From: Didymodactylos carnosus
Lineage: Eukaryota > Rotifera > Eurotatoria > Philodinida > Philodinidae
Assembly: GCA_905250885.1 (NCBI GenBank)
Contig: CAJNOQ010000939.1
Coordinates: 1-38,653 of the forward strand
Length of the DNA: 38,653 nucleotides
Direction: 5' to 3'
In this document: positions 11,831 to 25,049 of the stretch, piece after piece
How the letters are laid out: every line of letters starts with the position of its first letter
How positions within the stretch are numbered: the stretch's first letter is position 1
Program-made: the position numbers and the translations under genes
The notes under the pieces: model-generated
Database searches by the model: none
What the model saw: the letters and a program-made list of their open reading frames with translations, nothing else
What the model was told of the DNA's origin: nothing

Positions 11831-13730
11831 CATTGTTTTGTTCTTGTAAAGCTATCTCAGCAAAGAATCGGCGCTAAATGTCATTTATTAAGTCAGTTTA
11901 GACGTTGAAGTAATTCATGGCGTCATTTTCAGCACTAAAATGGTGATTTAATAGCGGTTAGAGATTCGTCTAACTGGACGTTTACTACATTAGATATGAT
12001 TTACTGAAAATACACAGGGTGCTATTTAGTACACATTATATCATTTGTCATATCTCTTTTATTATCACCAGGTATCGATTGACCGAATCTCTTGTGATAT
12101 TTATATTAATATTTTATTTTTGGTTTCAACCTCATTTTTCTATTCTTCTTTTCTTCGCTAGTTCACTGTACTGTTGTTTCGGTTAGTATATTCGTTGACT
12201 TATTATACAGGTAAGTTATCCGCTCACATTTGTTTATTTTTGGTAAACCCTGCAATGTTTTCCCTTGTGCTGAAAAATATGAAAAAATATTTGTATTAAT
12301 TCACTAATAAACTCAGTACAGTATCTATATGTAACTATCCTCGTCATATTTCTTCTTACATGCTCTGCTACTCATGGCAATCTAGCTCTTGAATAGATTT
12401 CATTTACTTCACCTTTCTTCCATGTACGAAAATTGACAAATTTTGTGAATAAGCAATACCAGTTATATATTCTAAACATTTTCCATATTCGACTGTAACA
12501 TTTGATGTGGCACTAACATCGGATAACAATTATCTTTTGGTATACGAACATAATCAGCAACGATACGAACTTTTTATATTCTCCTTCCCTTTACACATGC
12601 TGTGAGTCCTGAATGCTTTTCCATTGCTAATTGATGCGATTGTAATCATATATATTGTACTGTACGACGTCTGATCTTTCCCGATGACTGTATCAGTTGC
12701 AAAAAATCATGTTCTACAAGAAAATGTTGTGCGCCTCAATACGGATGGTTAATTGTTTTGAAAGCCTGTTAGTTACTACTTAAATCTTAAACCCAACAGT
12801 AAAGACTGAATATGAGTTTTATAGTATGTACCATCGGTGGATAGTCTTGAACTGAAAAATAACCGTTGAATCAATGCACTACAATGAAAATCTTGTATCT
12901 TATTGTAAATTTTTTTATTTTCTACAAACTCTGCCATTTTGAAAACAGTATGACTCAAGTTTTTTCATCTCGTAGCAACAAAAGATGTTCTTCAGTACTT
13001 TCCTGAACATCGTTTATTGAATTTTACGTTTAGCCGGAAATTATATTTCAAAATCAAAAGTGTGTAAAGAGCACTCAGTTTTTTCTATGGTCAAGCCATC
13101 CTTCCATTGAACATTTTCGAAAGAAATAACAATAGTATTAATGCTAGTTATATATTGTTTGATATATGTATATCTATGTATGCACGAAGTATTCTTCTAC
13201 GATAGAGATAATGGTTTTATTTTATAGAAAAATTTCATCTCTCCCCGTTTCCTTATAAATGAAACGATAGATTATTTAGTGAAATGAGTGGTTACTAATG
13301 TTGGGTCAGACGCTACCATAGTATTTAGGATAATAATCTTTCTTTAGCTTAGTTTTTGATTTACGAACAATTGGTCTAGTGCTGAATTTTTGTTCTAAAT
13401 TTTTCTCTAATTTCTCATTTTGGATCTGAAATACTATGCCCGACAACTGTCTTTAGTGATCCATGCTGTTCATTCTGTTCAAAAGCATATCATTAATCGA
13501 TAATCAGTAAAAAACCGTCTTATGCAGACAACGCCCAAAGATGTTTTAGATTTTCTAATAATGACGAGACAAATAATCAACGTTTCTATTGTTCTTGTTT
13601 CACAGCATGGCATCTTCTTTACGAGAAATTTATTGAGGTGTACATAACTCTATTTACTTTACATATTTGAGAACATATACATCTTCGCATCTGTTTGGGA
13701 GAAAGATCGAAAGAAAACATGCAGAGAAAA

Positions 13731-13738
<8 letters not shown>

Positions 13739-13768
<30 letters not shown>
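13739..13768. repeat. (AG)15 microsatellite
   Basis: Fifteen uninterrupted AG units sit inside a longer purine-rich stretch beginning near 13722. Confidence 0.95.
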
Positions 13769-13770
<2 letters not shown>

Positions 13771-15061
13771 AAGATTCTAATAATCATTCAGTAATTAATC
13801 AAAGATGGAATAATTTTATACGTGAGAGAGCCAAGTTATTCTTGATAAAAAGGAGAGGCAATCAACGAAATAATAAAAGAGCTGAATTTTTTTATTCAAG
13901 CGTATTTACTCAATAAAGTGCTTTTGACAGATCATTCCTAATATATTGTGTTTTGAAAAACTGGAATAGATCATGATTTACAGATACGCTGACTGTATGA
14001 AAGAAGATGTAATGTTATTTGCTCTTATTTGGATCTAGAAATTCTTGCTAGATTCGACTTCTTTGAGAGACTTATTCATTGTTCTTGTTCATCTAGTTAT
14101 AGCAACACTATAGGTGTTTATTGATGTTCGATATAGATGAAGAGTGCCTGGCTTCTTCAATTTTCTTGATTAAACTTTCGAATTCTATATTTCATTATAA
14201 GAGCGTATAATATTTGTACAGATATAAATTAACGCACAGAAAGAAACGATTATTGTACATTTATGGACGCACTCCTCTAACTTGATAAGAGTATTTGAAA
14301 CTCTCTCATTCGTGAACTGATTAAAGATAGAAACTCTTCTCTTTCTTGGGGTGGGGAAAAAAGAGTGAATCGCACATCTGTCACAAAAAAAAACTTACAA
14401 AAAGTAACGTCATCTTCATACAATCTTATTTATATAAGACCTACAGGGTATATACATAGGATGACACTTCGTCGCTTGTTTTCAGTTCCACTTAGAATTT
14501 TGTCCTAAAGCATTTTTAAATCTAGAAAAGAATATCGATTTTAATTCAATTTCACTTTTTTTTTGTAAATAAAAATATAATACAATTTTGATCCTTGTAT
14601 GATGTCTAAAATAAAATTTATTTTTCTATAGTTGTGTCGATGATGAAAGATAGATGATCTTAGCTAATTCTTTTTTGTTCATTTTATCATAATTGCATTT
14701 TTTCTCCCTCTACATACAGACAAGAGAGATGAAAGAGTATATAATAATTCACTATACCATTAATATTAAGCTGTCAAGAACAAAGATTAAACATGACGAT
14801 TGATGACGCGTTACGGAATAACGACGGTGATAGTAGTCATCTTAGTTAAAATTATTTTTTTAAATAACATTTCTGACAGACTCATCTTACTGTAGAGACA
14901 AAGAGAGAATGAGTATCAAATCATATGATGATTATTGCTGACACACCCTAATTGAACAAGTTTTCGTTAAAAAAGAGACATAGAAAATAATAGACTAATG
15001 AATTGACAAAGAGAGAAAAAGAGAGAAAAGAGTTTGTTTAACTATATTTATAGCGATAATA

Positions 15062-15087
15062 GAAAGAGAGAGAGAGAGGAAGAGAAA
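15062..15087. repeat. AG-rich microsatellite
   Basis: A short AGAGAG tract with imperfect purine flanks. It is one of five similar tracts in this window. Confidence 0.85.
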
Positions 15088-17200
15088 AGTTGGAAAGACA
15101 TGATAGAATGATGTTAAACGATTGTCATCATTTTTCACTCTTCAAGGTCAAATGTGAGTGCGTTATGGTAAGCCCATCGTTTTGTTATCTATTACACAAT
15201 CAGTTTGTCATTGTAAAAATCACAATATTATGTCATCATTTTCAGAAAAAATTTATCATTACTTATGAAAAAATTTAATAGTTGATAAGATTAACATATT
15301 TCCATAAAATCTCAATAATATTCACAAACAGGGCGTTAATATTCTCTCTCTTTTTCTCTGATCAGAATATGTGTTCAAATGTATAACTTTTGCTTCATAC
15401 ACTTCACAACTATTTGAATATGTTCAATTGCACCGTAAGTTTAATAATGCAAATCGTATTAGTGTGAGAATATGTTTATTTTGCTGTCGAGGTAGATGTG
15501 CATAGCTAATCTGTGAACATCTAAAAATTTCTATTAATAGATTCAAAACAAATAAATATATTGTTTTCATTCGTGTTTTATGCCTAAAGAGGTGTGAGAA
15601 TAAAAAAACTGTTATTAATGAGCTGATTAACTCAAATGGATTATATACTATTTGAATAGCTGTGAATATTATAAGTAAAAAATAAATTGCATCATATTTA
15701 TAATTTTTTAACATAGTACAGATTATTATTGGTGATATAATCGATGAAAACAATAATAATTACCCAGACAACTAGATAAAAAACAGAGCGTGTTAAATTT
15801 CTTCTTTTTTTTCATTGTTACTTTAGTTCTACAGCATCTGAAATTAACAATTCTGTTATCGGTAAGTGAATACACAATGTTTTAGAGAACAAGTATGTAT
15901 ACATAAATTTGAACAATGGAATATTTGTTAGCACAAAGATTGTTCATAAATTATATTAAAATAAGTTTTTATTTTTTGACACTTCATAGAGTCTAATAGC
16001 ATCTCCTTGTCAATATATTTGAACAAGTTTTTATATTTTTATGTTTTATCGACAAAAATCATATTGAATAAAAGAAGAAGTGTATTTATTGAATATAATA
16101 GGTGATCGAGAATAGACAAAGAATATCTTTTCGATTAGTTTTCAATGAATAAAAATAATAAACGTAAGAATTTATACAGTTCTAATATTGCACTTCATGT
16201 TTTCATTGGAAAAAAACTTTAAAATTTTAATTTATGACAATTAATACTCGTGAATGGACACGTCTAGAATGTCGAGTGCAAAAAAAGTCATGATAAAACT
16301 TTAAACAGTCTATGTAGACGGTAAATTGAATATAAATAATGCTAAGGTGTCAAAGTATATGTTCTACGTTTCAAAAAAATATTAGCCAATGTTTTGATGC
16401 AGTAGCAGTCTGTATTAGTCTCTTTTTTGAGTTTAACATTGTATCTTCACTCAGTTTGTTTGCTAATAACGGCGGATATTAGGCGGAATTTTTTGTTTAC
16501 TTTTAAGATTTTGTCAAGCTCACAAAAAAAGCGTTTTTTTTTTTTCTTTCACCGAGAAGTTGTTATATGATTTACATAATATTAATCTCTTATTTTCACA
16601 TCGGATTTTGCTACCTTTTAAAAGTTTTTTTTTTTTTTCTTCTTGCTATTGACAAAATATATTATGGAAATTTCTTCTGTTCTGTAGGGAGTGTAAAGTA
16701 TAACGAGTGATAATGGAGAGTATCATATTGTTCAAGATGCCTGCTGCAGGTAACAGGTAGGATAAAGAAGAAATGCTTATGACGCGTCAGATATAATAGA
16801 AAGAATAGTAGTGCGTGAATGTGTTCATACAAGAGTGTAGACCAATTTTTCTTTAACGACTATTATTATTTCATATAGACACACTATAGCACATACGTAT
16901 TGACATTCTATACCTAACTGTATGTATACATATTAATGTAAATTTTAAACCTCAGCCTTGGGGGGACTGACAAGTTCAAAATCGTTTCTTTTTACTTTGT
17001 TAGCAACCCTATTATTTTTTCTAATTCTAATCTGAATGAAAAGTCGATGATCATTTTATAAATGTGCATCCGCTTTGTAGTCTAGTTTTAATCAAAAATA
17101 AAAATCAAAACTACTACTTTGATATTACTAACTAACTGAATAAATTGACGTACGATGTGTGTAAGTGTGTAAATTTTACAGATGAATATAAACGATAGAT

Positions 17201-17235
17201 AAGAGAGAGGGAGAGAAAGAGAGAGAGAGAGAGAG
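17201..17235. repeat. AG-rich microsatellite
   Basis: An imperfect AG tract ending in GAGAGAGAGAGAGAG, followed by a short GTGTGT run. Confidence 0.88.
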
Positions 17236-18565
17236 CGTGTGTATATAACTATAAAGTCATTTAAGGTCAATTTTTGTTCTTTTATATTTGAGCTCAATTA
17301 TTTCTTTTTGACTTAAAACGATTGTCATTGAGCATGTATACAACAGATCCGAAACGAGTTAACAATGCATAACGTTCTGTAAGTCATCGCGATGCGTTGA
17401 TAAGAAAGTTTTGACTGATAAAATCAATCAGTCAATGTACAATTTCAACAAGATGTATCATGTCACTCGTTTCTTCTAGAGATGTACATTAATAAATAAA
17501 ATTACCAAACATTAGTTCGATTTTGTAACTAAACACCGTTAGTTTCCTAGAAAAATTGAAGAAGTTGAAAATTTTCTAGTTAAGACCATAAAAAAGTTAA
17601 CCAAATGCTCCTTTTACCTGTTTAACCAATTCAGTGAAGTAACTGAAAATGGCTGCTAGTTTTTTTCATCTAACTTCGTTCTTTGATTCTGCTATTTAAT
17701 GGAGTGACTTTATTTTTTTTAAATAGCTGAATTTTTATTTAAAAAAATACAGCAAATCGGGCTTTCTCCCATTACATACTGCCAAGTTTTTTTATTCTCT
17801 TTTAAGTTTCTGATTGATATGTTTCTAAAACTGTTTGATGTCAAGGTAATTGAGCAGAGTGAAAGAGTGTGTATGATATGATGTTCTCGACATTCATATA
17901 CATTGTTTATTATTATTTTATTGAGTTAGTAAAACTGTACAATTTTTTTTTGTTTTTCGTTTTTCTAATGCCAAATGTTTATTTTACTTAGTAATAAAAA
18001 AAAAATACAAAATAATTTCAATACCATGTTTTTATGTCGGCGCGTACATACTGTACAATTTTTAACTGTCTATATATATGAGTTTCTTTCGTTTTTTTCT
18101 TCTCTGATAACCGATCAATGAATCTAATTGAAAAATATGACTATAGTACGGGGAAGTGCACAGGATAGACGCTAGACATATATTTCTTCTTAAGCGCAAA
18201 AATATAAACGGTGAAGTAAGAACGATTAGATAAGTGTTAATATCTCTAATATAAACGGAAGAGAGAAGAAAAGAGTTCTATGCGTGTGTTCTTTAGTATA
18301 TATACATAAGGAATCTGTTTGAGTGATAATTTACAAAATAATTCTACTAATAACATTAGAGAAGATGATTATTAATTTGATATGTCCAACACCTTATGCA
18401 ATCAATATGAGAAGGAGAAAGATAGTGAAATGGTTATTTATCTTTTATCTTTTTCATTCATTATTTTTTCTCTTCTCTTTGATTTATAAATATCTATCTG
18501 CTGTGCTGTATATTATTCTCGTATTGTACAAAAGTGTGAAGTAGTGTAAAACAAGAGAAGAAATC

Positions 18566-18587
18566 ATAATAATAATAATAATAATAA
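18566..18587. repeat. (ATA)n trinucleotide repeat
   Basis: About seven uninterrupted ATA units in intergenic DNA. Confidence 0.88.
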
Positions 18588-19356
18588 AAATGAACAAATG
18601 AATTTTTATTAGATAAGAGACTTTTTGTTTTGTTAACATGCTTCTTCCTTCCTTTTTAGTATAGTTTCCTGTAATTGTCAAAGAATAGGAGAATAACGGA
18701 TGTAGAAACTTTCGTTCTTGTTCTCTGACGAATTTCAGATATTCCCATACTAATTCTAGACCTATTTGATTTCCATTCATTTATCGTGAGATAATCATTG
18801 ACATAGAAAAAAAATGAGATAAAAACTCATATCGATGTTTCTTCTTTCTCATTAAACAATTCTATAGTTAGTATTATAGCTCAATCAAGTACGATAACTA
18901 TGATAGTTGATGGGTAATCTTCTTAAAATTTGCTGTTATGAAGTTTCATTTCGAATATTTACATGTAACAAAGAGATATGTAAATTGTTCATTATTAGTT
19001 ATTTTGTTCTTACGTGAACTGAAACAGACACACAAAACTATATAATCGTTTTTGAGTTGACATGAACAGTGGCGATTAATAATCATACTGTTGTACAAGT
19101 CTTTGTCTTTGCCCATAATAATAATCATGAAAAGAGACAACAGCAGGACATTGTCGATCTCTCATTTCTCTTTTTTTTACTTACTGCTTTAACTAATTAT
19201 AGATTGGACACATTATTGTAATTGACTATGACCTTATACATCTATATATAGTATAAATAACCCTCTGCATAGAGTGAAACAAAAAAATATATATATAAAA
19301 ATAAAGAAAAGAGAAAACTCTGTCGTACAGATCATATAAACATAGTGAGAGGAACA

Positions 19357-19371
19357 AGAGAGAGAGAGAGA
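19357..19371. repeat. AG microsatellite (short)
   Basis: Seven AG units in intergenic DNA upstream of the ROR gene. Confidence 0.8.
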
Positions 19372-21100
19372 CGAATTGAGCTTCTGAGTGCAGTTTCTTG
19401 GAATAAAAACAGAATAGAATATAAGAAGAATACATATATGCATAAAATTAGTGTCAAATAATTCTATCGATGTTTAGTATTCTACCTGTTACAGGCCAAG
19501 TATTTCAAACATATTTTTACATTTTTAGAAACGAAAATATTATCATCGATAAGAAGATTTAATCAATGATGATGACTAACTCAATGACTGGTAAGTTTAT
19601 TGATATTTATGTGACCTTGCTTCTTTAAAAGCATATAAAAAAATGCTTTAAATATAATTTATATATCAGATCAATGGTAATAAAATAGAAGAGAAAGAGT
19701 TCTATAAAGAAGTTATTATCTCAATAAATCTATTAAATAATTCATTTTGCTTGTTGAAATTATTTTCTACACGTTAGTATTAAAGAAACCAAATGAACTG
19801 CTATTCTTCATAAAAATATACGAGTTATAAAAATATAGTGAGATCTTCGAATCCTCTATCAATCAGTTTCTGAAATGTTTCATATAGACCAATTGCCGAA
19901 TAGTTAATGATTATTTAATATAAAACGCACAGAGAAAAAAAAATTAGTTTTACCCAAAAATAATATTTATTCAATCACATGCGTCAGAGTAAAAGTTTAC
20001 TTTGTATGATAAAAGCATTTTTTAAGTTCAAATAGTTTTTTTTGACATGCTTTTTTCTCGTTTTTGTTTAATATTTACTGTTTCTGATAAAATTTCGAAA
20101 TTGTTTTCGTTTAAAACACTTATCTATTCTTCTTCCGTAAGATGATCAATAGCTATCAATTCAATAAAAAGTCTTGAAAATGCTTTGGAAGATATTTTCT
20201 TTAATACACTTATGTTGTTTATATCCTTTCTTACATGTATGTAATTGTTCTTGTCAAATTTGGAATTCGTGTATTGTAAATTGATTTGATTAGCACCTTC
20301 TTGTCAAATCCTGATAATTATGCGCTTTCATTCACTTGTTATTATTATTATTTGATTACCACTATTCTCCTTCTCTTTTTCTGCTTTTATAGAGACAAAG
20401 TTAAACTATGTAATTTTTTACTATGTTTGCTAACACTTGTAATATACATCAACAATGACAATCTTCATCTATACACATATTATAGTAGTTGTCTATTTGT
20501 TGATGTTAGTAGTCTATTGCAGAGAAAGAAAGAAGAGAATATGTTTGCACAACAAATTGATTTTTTAGGCGATATATAACAAGTGGTAATGGTGTTTTCC
20601 TTTTTTATTTATTTCGCAAGAGAATGAATATCACTGTGGGAATGGAATACATATTTTGTCACTACTTTGACAATGACACAACCATATACATACATATATA
20701 ATCATCACTTACCAAGGACAATTGATGAAGAGACAGCTGTATTATACGTGTCATTGGAATTCCTTCTCGCTAATATCTCTAACTTTGAGCATTTTTGTCA
20801 TGATTCCTATCTCTATCATTGGTACTATTAGATGAGACTGTTATTAAAGACCTTCAATTCGAAAAAAGAAGTGTCAAAGTCAGTTGTTTATGGAAATAGA
20901 CGTTATGCATATCGGTCAACTTTAATTATGATCATTCAAAAAGCACTTTGCTTTTTCGTTTAACTAAGATGTAAATTAAATTAAAGCTTCGTCAAGCAAT
21001 TGATAACTTTAAAATTTATGAAATATCGTATGAGATAGTACGATATCCCTTTTTATCTGTCTACTACGAAAGTATAGCATTATTTATTACATTTTCATTT

Positions 21101-24100
21101 ATGCTTGCTTTAGTATTATTTTTCCTATTGGCATTGTATTGGACGTGTACAAGAGGTGATATACCATCGATTATCATTAACCAGAATCATTACCATTCAC
21201 AACAACAAATCAATATTAGGTAGATAAAACGTTAATTTCTTGATGTGTTAATCGACGACATTTATCGTATCACGCATATGAAAAAATGAACTGTTAAACA
21301 TCACGATAGCTAGATATATTATATGATTGATTAACAAAACGATTTTTGAACAAATATTATTTTGCAATGCTCAAGGGTTTTTCTATTGATTTAATCAAGA
21401 GTTAGAGGGAAAAAAAATGACGAAAATTCATGATGATGAGATCTTTTCTATCTTTTAAGAATATACTATAATATCATCATTAATTCAAGATATTGTGCTG
21501 AACAATAAGACACATGATTACTAAAAATGACTTTAGGGAATACAGATTACCTGATCGAGATTAAGTATTCGAGATCGGACTAGAAATTAGATAAGAGTTG
21601 ACTAACTATACATGCATATTATCTAATTTAGTACAATTCAATGGTTAAAACGTGTGTCGAATATAACTGAAAAGAGTGGAAAATCAATTATATTAGAATG
21701 TAAAGTAAACTCAACCTATCAACCAGTAACATTTCAATGGTATAGATTTAATGCGCCAATTGATTTGAAAAAATATCATCTGAATCAAACAGCACTATCG
21801 TCAACGTATGTTGAATAAAACAATATAATACTCGTTTGATGTGGATCAAATGTTCTTACTTTTTTTTAGCATACGACTATATCATCTAAGAGAATCAGCC
21901 GCTTATACGTGTGAAGCGTCGAATGGACATCAAACAATAACATCAACTGGACTAATCCATGTTCAATCAGGTAATAGAAAATTATTGAAGTAAAATGAAT
22001 TATTTTTGTTTACAATATTCTATTTCATGTTTCTAGATAATGTCGACATCCCTAATTTTAGTAATTCAGAAGAAGACGATGATTCGTGAGTAATTTAACA
22101 TTGAGGCATGTGAGGATATTGATCATTTGGTTTTTTTTAGTCTCCCATCCGCAGATTTTCAACCTGTCATTCTTACAAATAATGACCTCTTAGAACGACA
22201 ACAACAACAGCCAAAATGTGAATTATATCGTGGTACGATGTGTCGTTCGGTTATTGGTGATCGATACATTTCAACTGAACAAAATCAAGATGATATTGAA
22301 CGTGGACTAAGAGGTAAGTTCATTCTCAACAATACAAGTGAATTTATTTCTATATTTTTTTCTTGTTCTATAGATGGTATAGAATTATTAAAAAGTCATA
22401 CATTACCAAATGAATGTCGCCGTTTAGTATTGCCATTGATATGCTTATTTGCATATCCAGTTTGTGATAATGAGCGAATAAATACGAGACCTGTTTGTAG
22501 ACGAACATGTGAATATTTTCAAGATGTGGCATGTTCTACAATTCTTGAACATAGACCATATTCAAATCGTAAGCTAAACAAAAATTAAGTATGATAATAA
22601 ATTAAGCCGTTCGTTCATTTTTGTAGAAGTGTTTCAAAATATTCCAGCTTGTAAAAGTTTACCACCGGCGAGTGATGATTCATCATGTATTAGTTTAGAT
22701 AAAGATGGAGATACAGCTAATGGTATGTTCTTATAGTGTATATAAGTATTCATTTTTAATTTTTTGTTATTTATTTTTCAAGGTCAAGATTGCTACACAG
22801 AGAGTGGCCAAAATTATACTGGTCTTCGAAATCAAACAAAATTCACTCGTCCCTGTCTGAATTGGCATGATGTTTGCAGAAGCGAAACTGATAGGGATGA
22901 CTGTTCAAAAGAAGGTAAGCTGAAGAGTAGCAGTTAGTTAAATGAATAAAATTGTATTCTCTTATGTTTTAGCTCGTCATAACTATTGTCGAAATATCGA
23001 ACGTTTAGAAGCTGAACCATGGTGTTATGTGCGACGGAATGATGGCATTGAGCGAGAAATATGTGGACTATTAAATTGTGGTAAGCATGTTCCGTTGTTG
23101 ATACTGAAGTCAATACCTCATAAACTTTAATGTTCAACTACGGACACCACATACTCTGGAAAAATATAATGAAGATATTTTTGTTAGTCTCTATTGAAAC
23201 TATATGCAGTTTTTTTATCTCATTTTAGCTATGATTTCATCGGTTCGAATTCATCCTTCCGATAATTTACTTATTATCCTACCGACTATTCTAATCCCTC
23301 TCTCACTTTTGCTCATATTTATTATCATATTTTGTTGTTGTCGACGTTCTACAGCAAGTTCAAGACATTTATCTTCTTTTTCATCTTCGACTCCTATTAA
23401 AAAGACGTCGTCATCTTTGACACCCCCTAGTTCACCGAAGCAAACACATCAATATTATTCAAAAAAGAACTTGATTCTCACTTCTTCATTGTCATCAGCC
23501 GCTACTAATACAACTCAAACACATCCAACAAGACAAAATACTCTACTTAAATCTAACCAATATACAAGAATTCAAAATAATACTAATAATAACTGCGAAA
23601 TTCCGTTTACAAACATAAGATTTTTACATGAATTAGGAGAAGGTAAAACAAAACCACATCATAGAAGTGTTTCTAAACATCTTTCTTTAATTTTACTTTG
23701 TCTAGGTGATTATGGTCATGTTTACCAAGGTGAGATAATTGGTTTCGATAATTCGTCGTCGATTCCCACAAAATGTTTAATAAAAACATTACATACAGAC
23801 AGTAGTCAACAATTGAAAGATGAATATGCACGTGAATTAGAATTATTTTGTCAAATAAAACATTCGAATATATCCTGCCTACTAGGTGTTAGTGTTAAAC
23901 CTCAAGATAGCATGATGATGATGTTCTATGAAAGATTAAATGAAGGTGATTTACACGAATATTTGCTCCAACGTTCAGCTTATACATCGACCATTACACA
24001 TCATACACGAGATCTCAATGATTTCATTTTTATTTCAACTCAAATTCTAAGTGGTATGTCGATGAGATTTATATTTTAGCAGATAAATTCACACTCTAGG

Positions 24101-25049
24101 ATATTATTTCACCTTTTAGGTATGATTTATTTAACATCACGTAATTTTGTACATAATGATTTATCCTGTAAAAATATTCTTATATCGGAACATATGGAAT
24201 GTAAAATATCAAATATTGGTCGATGTAGAGAGAAATATCGTGCAGATTATTATAAAATAGCTAACAGATGTTTACCCGTCAGATGGCTCTCGCTCGAAGC
24301 ATTACTGACCGGAGTTTATAGTGAAATGTCAGATGTATGGAGCTTTGGAGTTTTACTATGGGAAATGTTTTCATATGGACAACAGCCATATCATGGAGCT
24401 ACAAGCCCTGAAGGTAAGCAACCACAACTGTAAAATAAGGGCACTGTCTGATGATTCATACCAAGCATCCACTTTGTTAGCGGATGATAATGTTTTTCTA
24501 CACTTTTCTCAACTATATGTTCTCTATCAAAAATGACATTGAGATTTAAAATTTTTCGTTTTAGCTATTGAAATGATTCGTGATCGTAAATTACTATCAT
24601 GTCCTGTAAATTGTCCGAAAAAAATATATGCTCTAATGTGTGATTGTTGGTCAGAATTAATCGAACTGCGCCCAACATTTTCCGACATTTACAGTCGATT
24701 TAAACAATGGGAACAAAAATCACCGTCTAATACATCGTCAGTTGTCCATGGTACATGTATAAATTCGTCTCTACCAGTGTCGTCTGTCAGTAGTGGTTCA
24801 AGTAGTGGAATGAATCATCATAACCATAATGCAGCATTTATCAGAAGTAGTTTAAATACAATATTAACGACAAACACATCAGATCATCAGTTACCAGAAA
24901 CATTTGTAGCGCAATCGTCACCTTCGACATCATCTTGTCAGAAAAAATATCGAACATTAATTGCATCGCCATCAACAACTGTTCCACTTTTAGCTAACGG
25001 TGATAAATCATCTTTTACAAGAGATAATAATATTCGATATGAAGTGTGA
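21101..25049 (+). CDS. ror: ROR-family receptor (Ig, Frizzled CRD, Kringle, TM, tyrosine kinase-like), 13 exons, probable pseudokinase
   Basis: Exons: 21101-21219, 21632-21805, 21870-21970, 22037-22085, 22141-22313, 22374-22568, 22627-22722, 22783-22914, 22973-23080, 23229-23642, 23706-24053, 24120-24413, 24565-25049. All introns are GT-AG, and the joined frame gives 895 residues, close to vertebrate ROR length. Signal peptide: 1-19. Ig domain: Cys63 and YTC112. Frizzled-type domain: ten cysteines between about 174 and 291. Kringle: 306-382, ending WCY...C...C. Membrane span: about 396-417, followed by CCCRR. Kinase-like domain: about 513-783, followed by a Ser-rich tail. The glycine loop is LGEGDYGHVY, the beta-3 lysine is in CLIKT (K547) and the alpha-C glutamate is E564. 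The catalytic loop reads HNDLSCKNIL instead of HRD/HKD. The DFG motif reads NIG (N668), so the metal-binding Asp is lost. Activation-loop tyrosines in YRADYYK and the VWSFG segment are kept. This domain order is unique to ROR receptors, which bind Wnt5a-type ligands in planar polarity signalling. The first exon rests on the signal peptide and matching splice phase only. The 63-nt intron in the glycine loop (23643-23705) has no stop and keeps frame; removing it restores the motif. Confidence 0.94.

Larger units (their letters stand above)
10764..21100. other. Long gene-free intergenic region
   Basis: This 10.3-kb AT-rich stretch precedes the ROR gene. Its open frames are at most about 110 codons, AT-driven, hydrophobic or low-complexity, and none resembles a protein I know. 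It contains an inverted-word block (11640-11830), several (AG)n tracts and an ATA tract, all listed separately. Exon-like pieces followed by GTAAGT occur near 12161-12210, 15832-15860 and 19530-19590, but that donor word is expected by chance at this composition. It could contain regulatory DNA or 5'-UTR exons of the ROR gene. Confidence 0.6.

Noticed and set aside
15424..15753. 109-codon open frame on the minus strand with several hydrophobic stretches
   Set aside because: Composition follows the AT-rich background, there is no recognisable domain, and there are no flanking exons or splice structure like the real genes here.
18323..18780. Overlapping hydrophobic open frames on both strands
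   Set aside because: The two strands overlap and the apparent membrane segments arise from AT-rich codons and an ATA repeat.
19530..19590. Exon-like piece with an ATG triplet run followed by GTAAGT, possible alternative first exon of ROR
   Set aside because: It ends in phase 1, whereas the ROR second exon needs a phase 2 donor. GTAAGT words are expected by chance about a dozen times per strand in DNA of this composition.
20286..20579. 97-codon open frame upstream of the ROR gene
   Set aside because: Phe/Leu/Tyr-rich translation of AT-rich DNA with no family resemblance. It is not linked by splice phase to the ROR exons.
23643..23705. In-frame 21-codon insertion in the kinase glycine-rich loop
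   Set aside because: It has GT and AG ends and the size of the other introns. Removing it restores LGEGDYGHVYQG, so it is an intron and not a coding insert.
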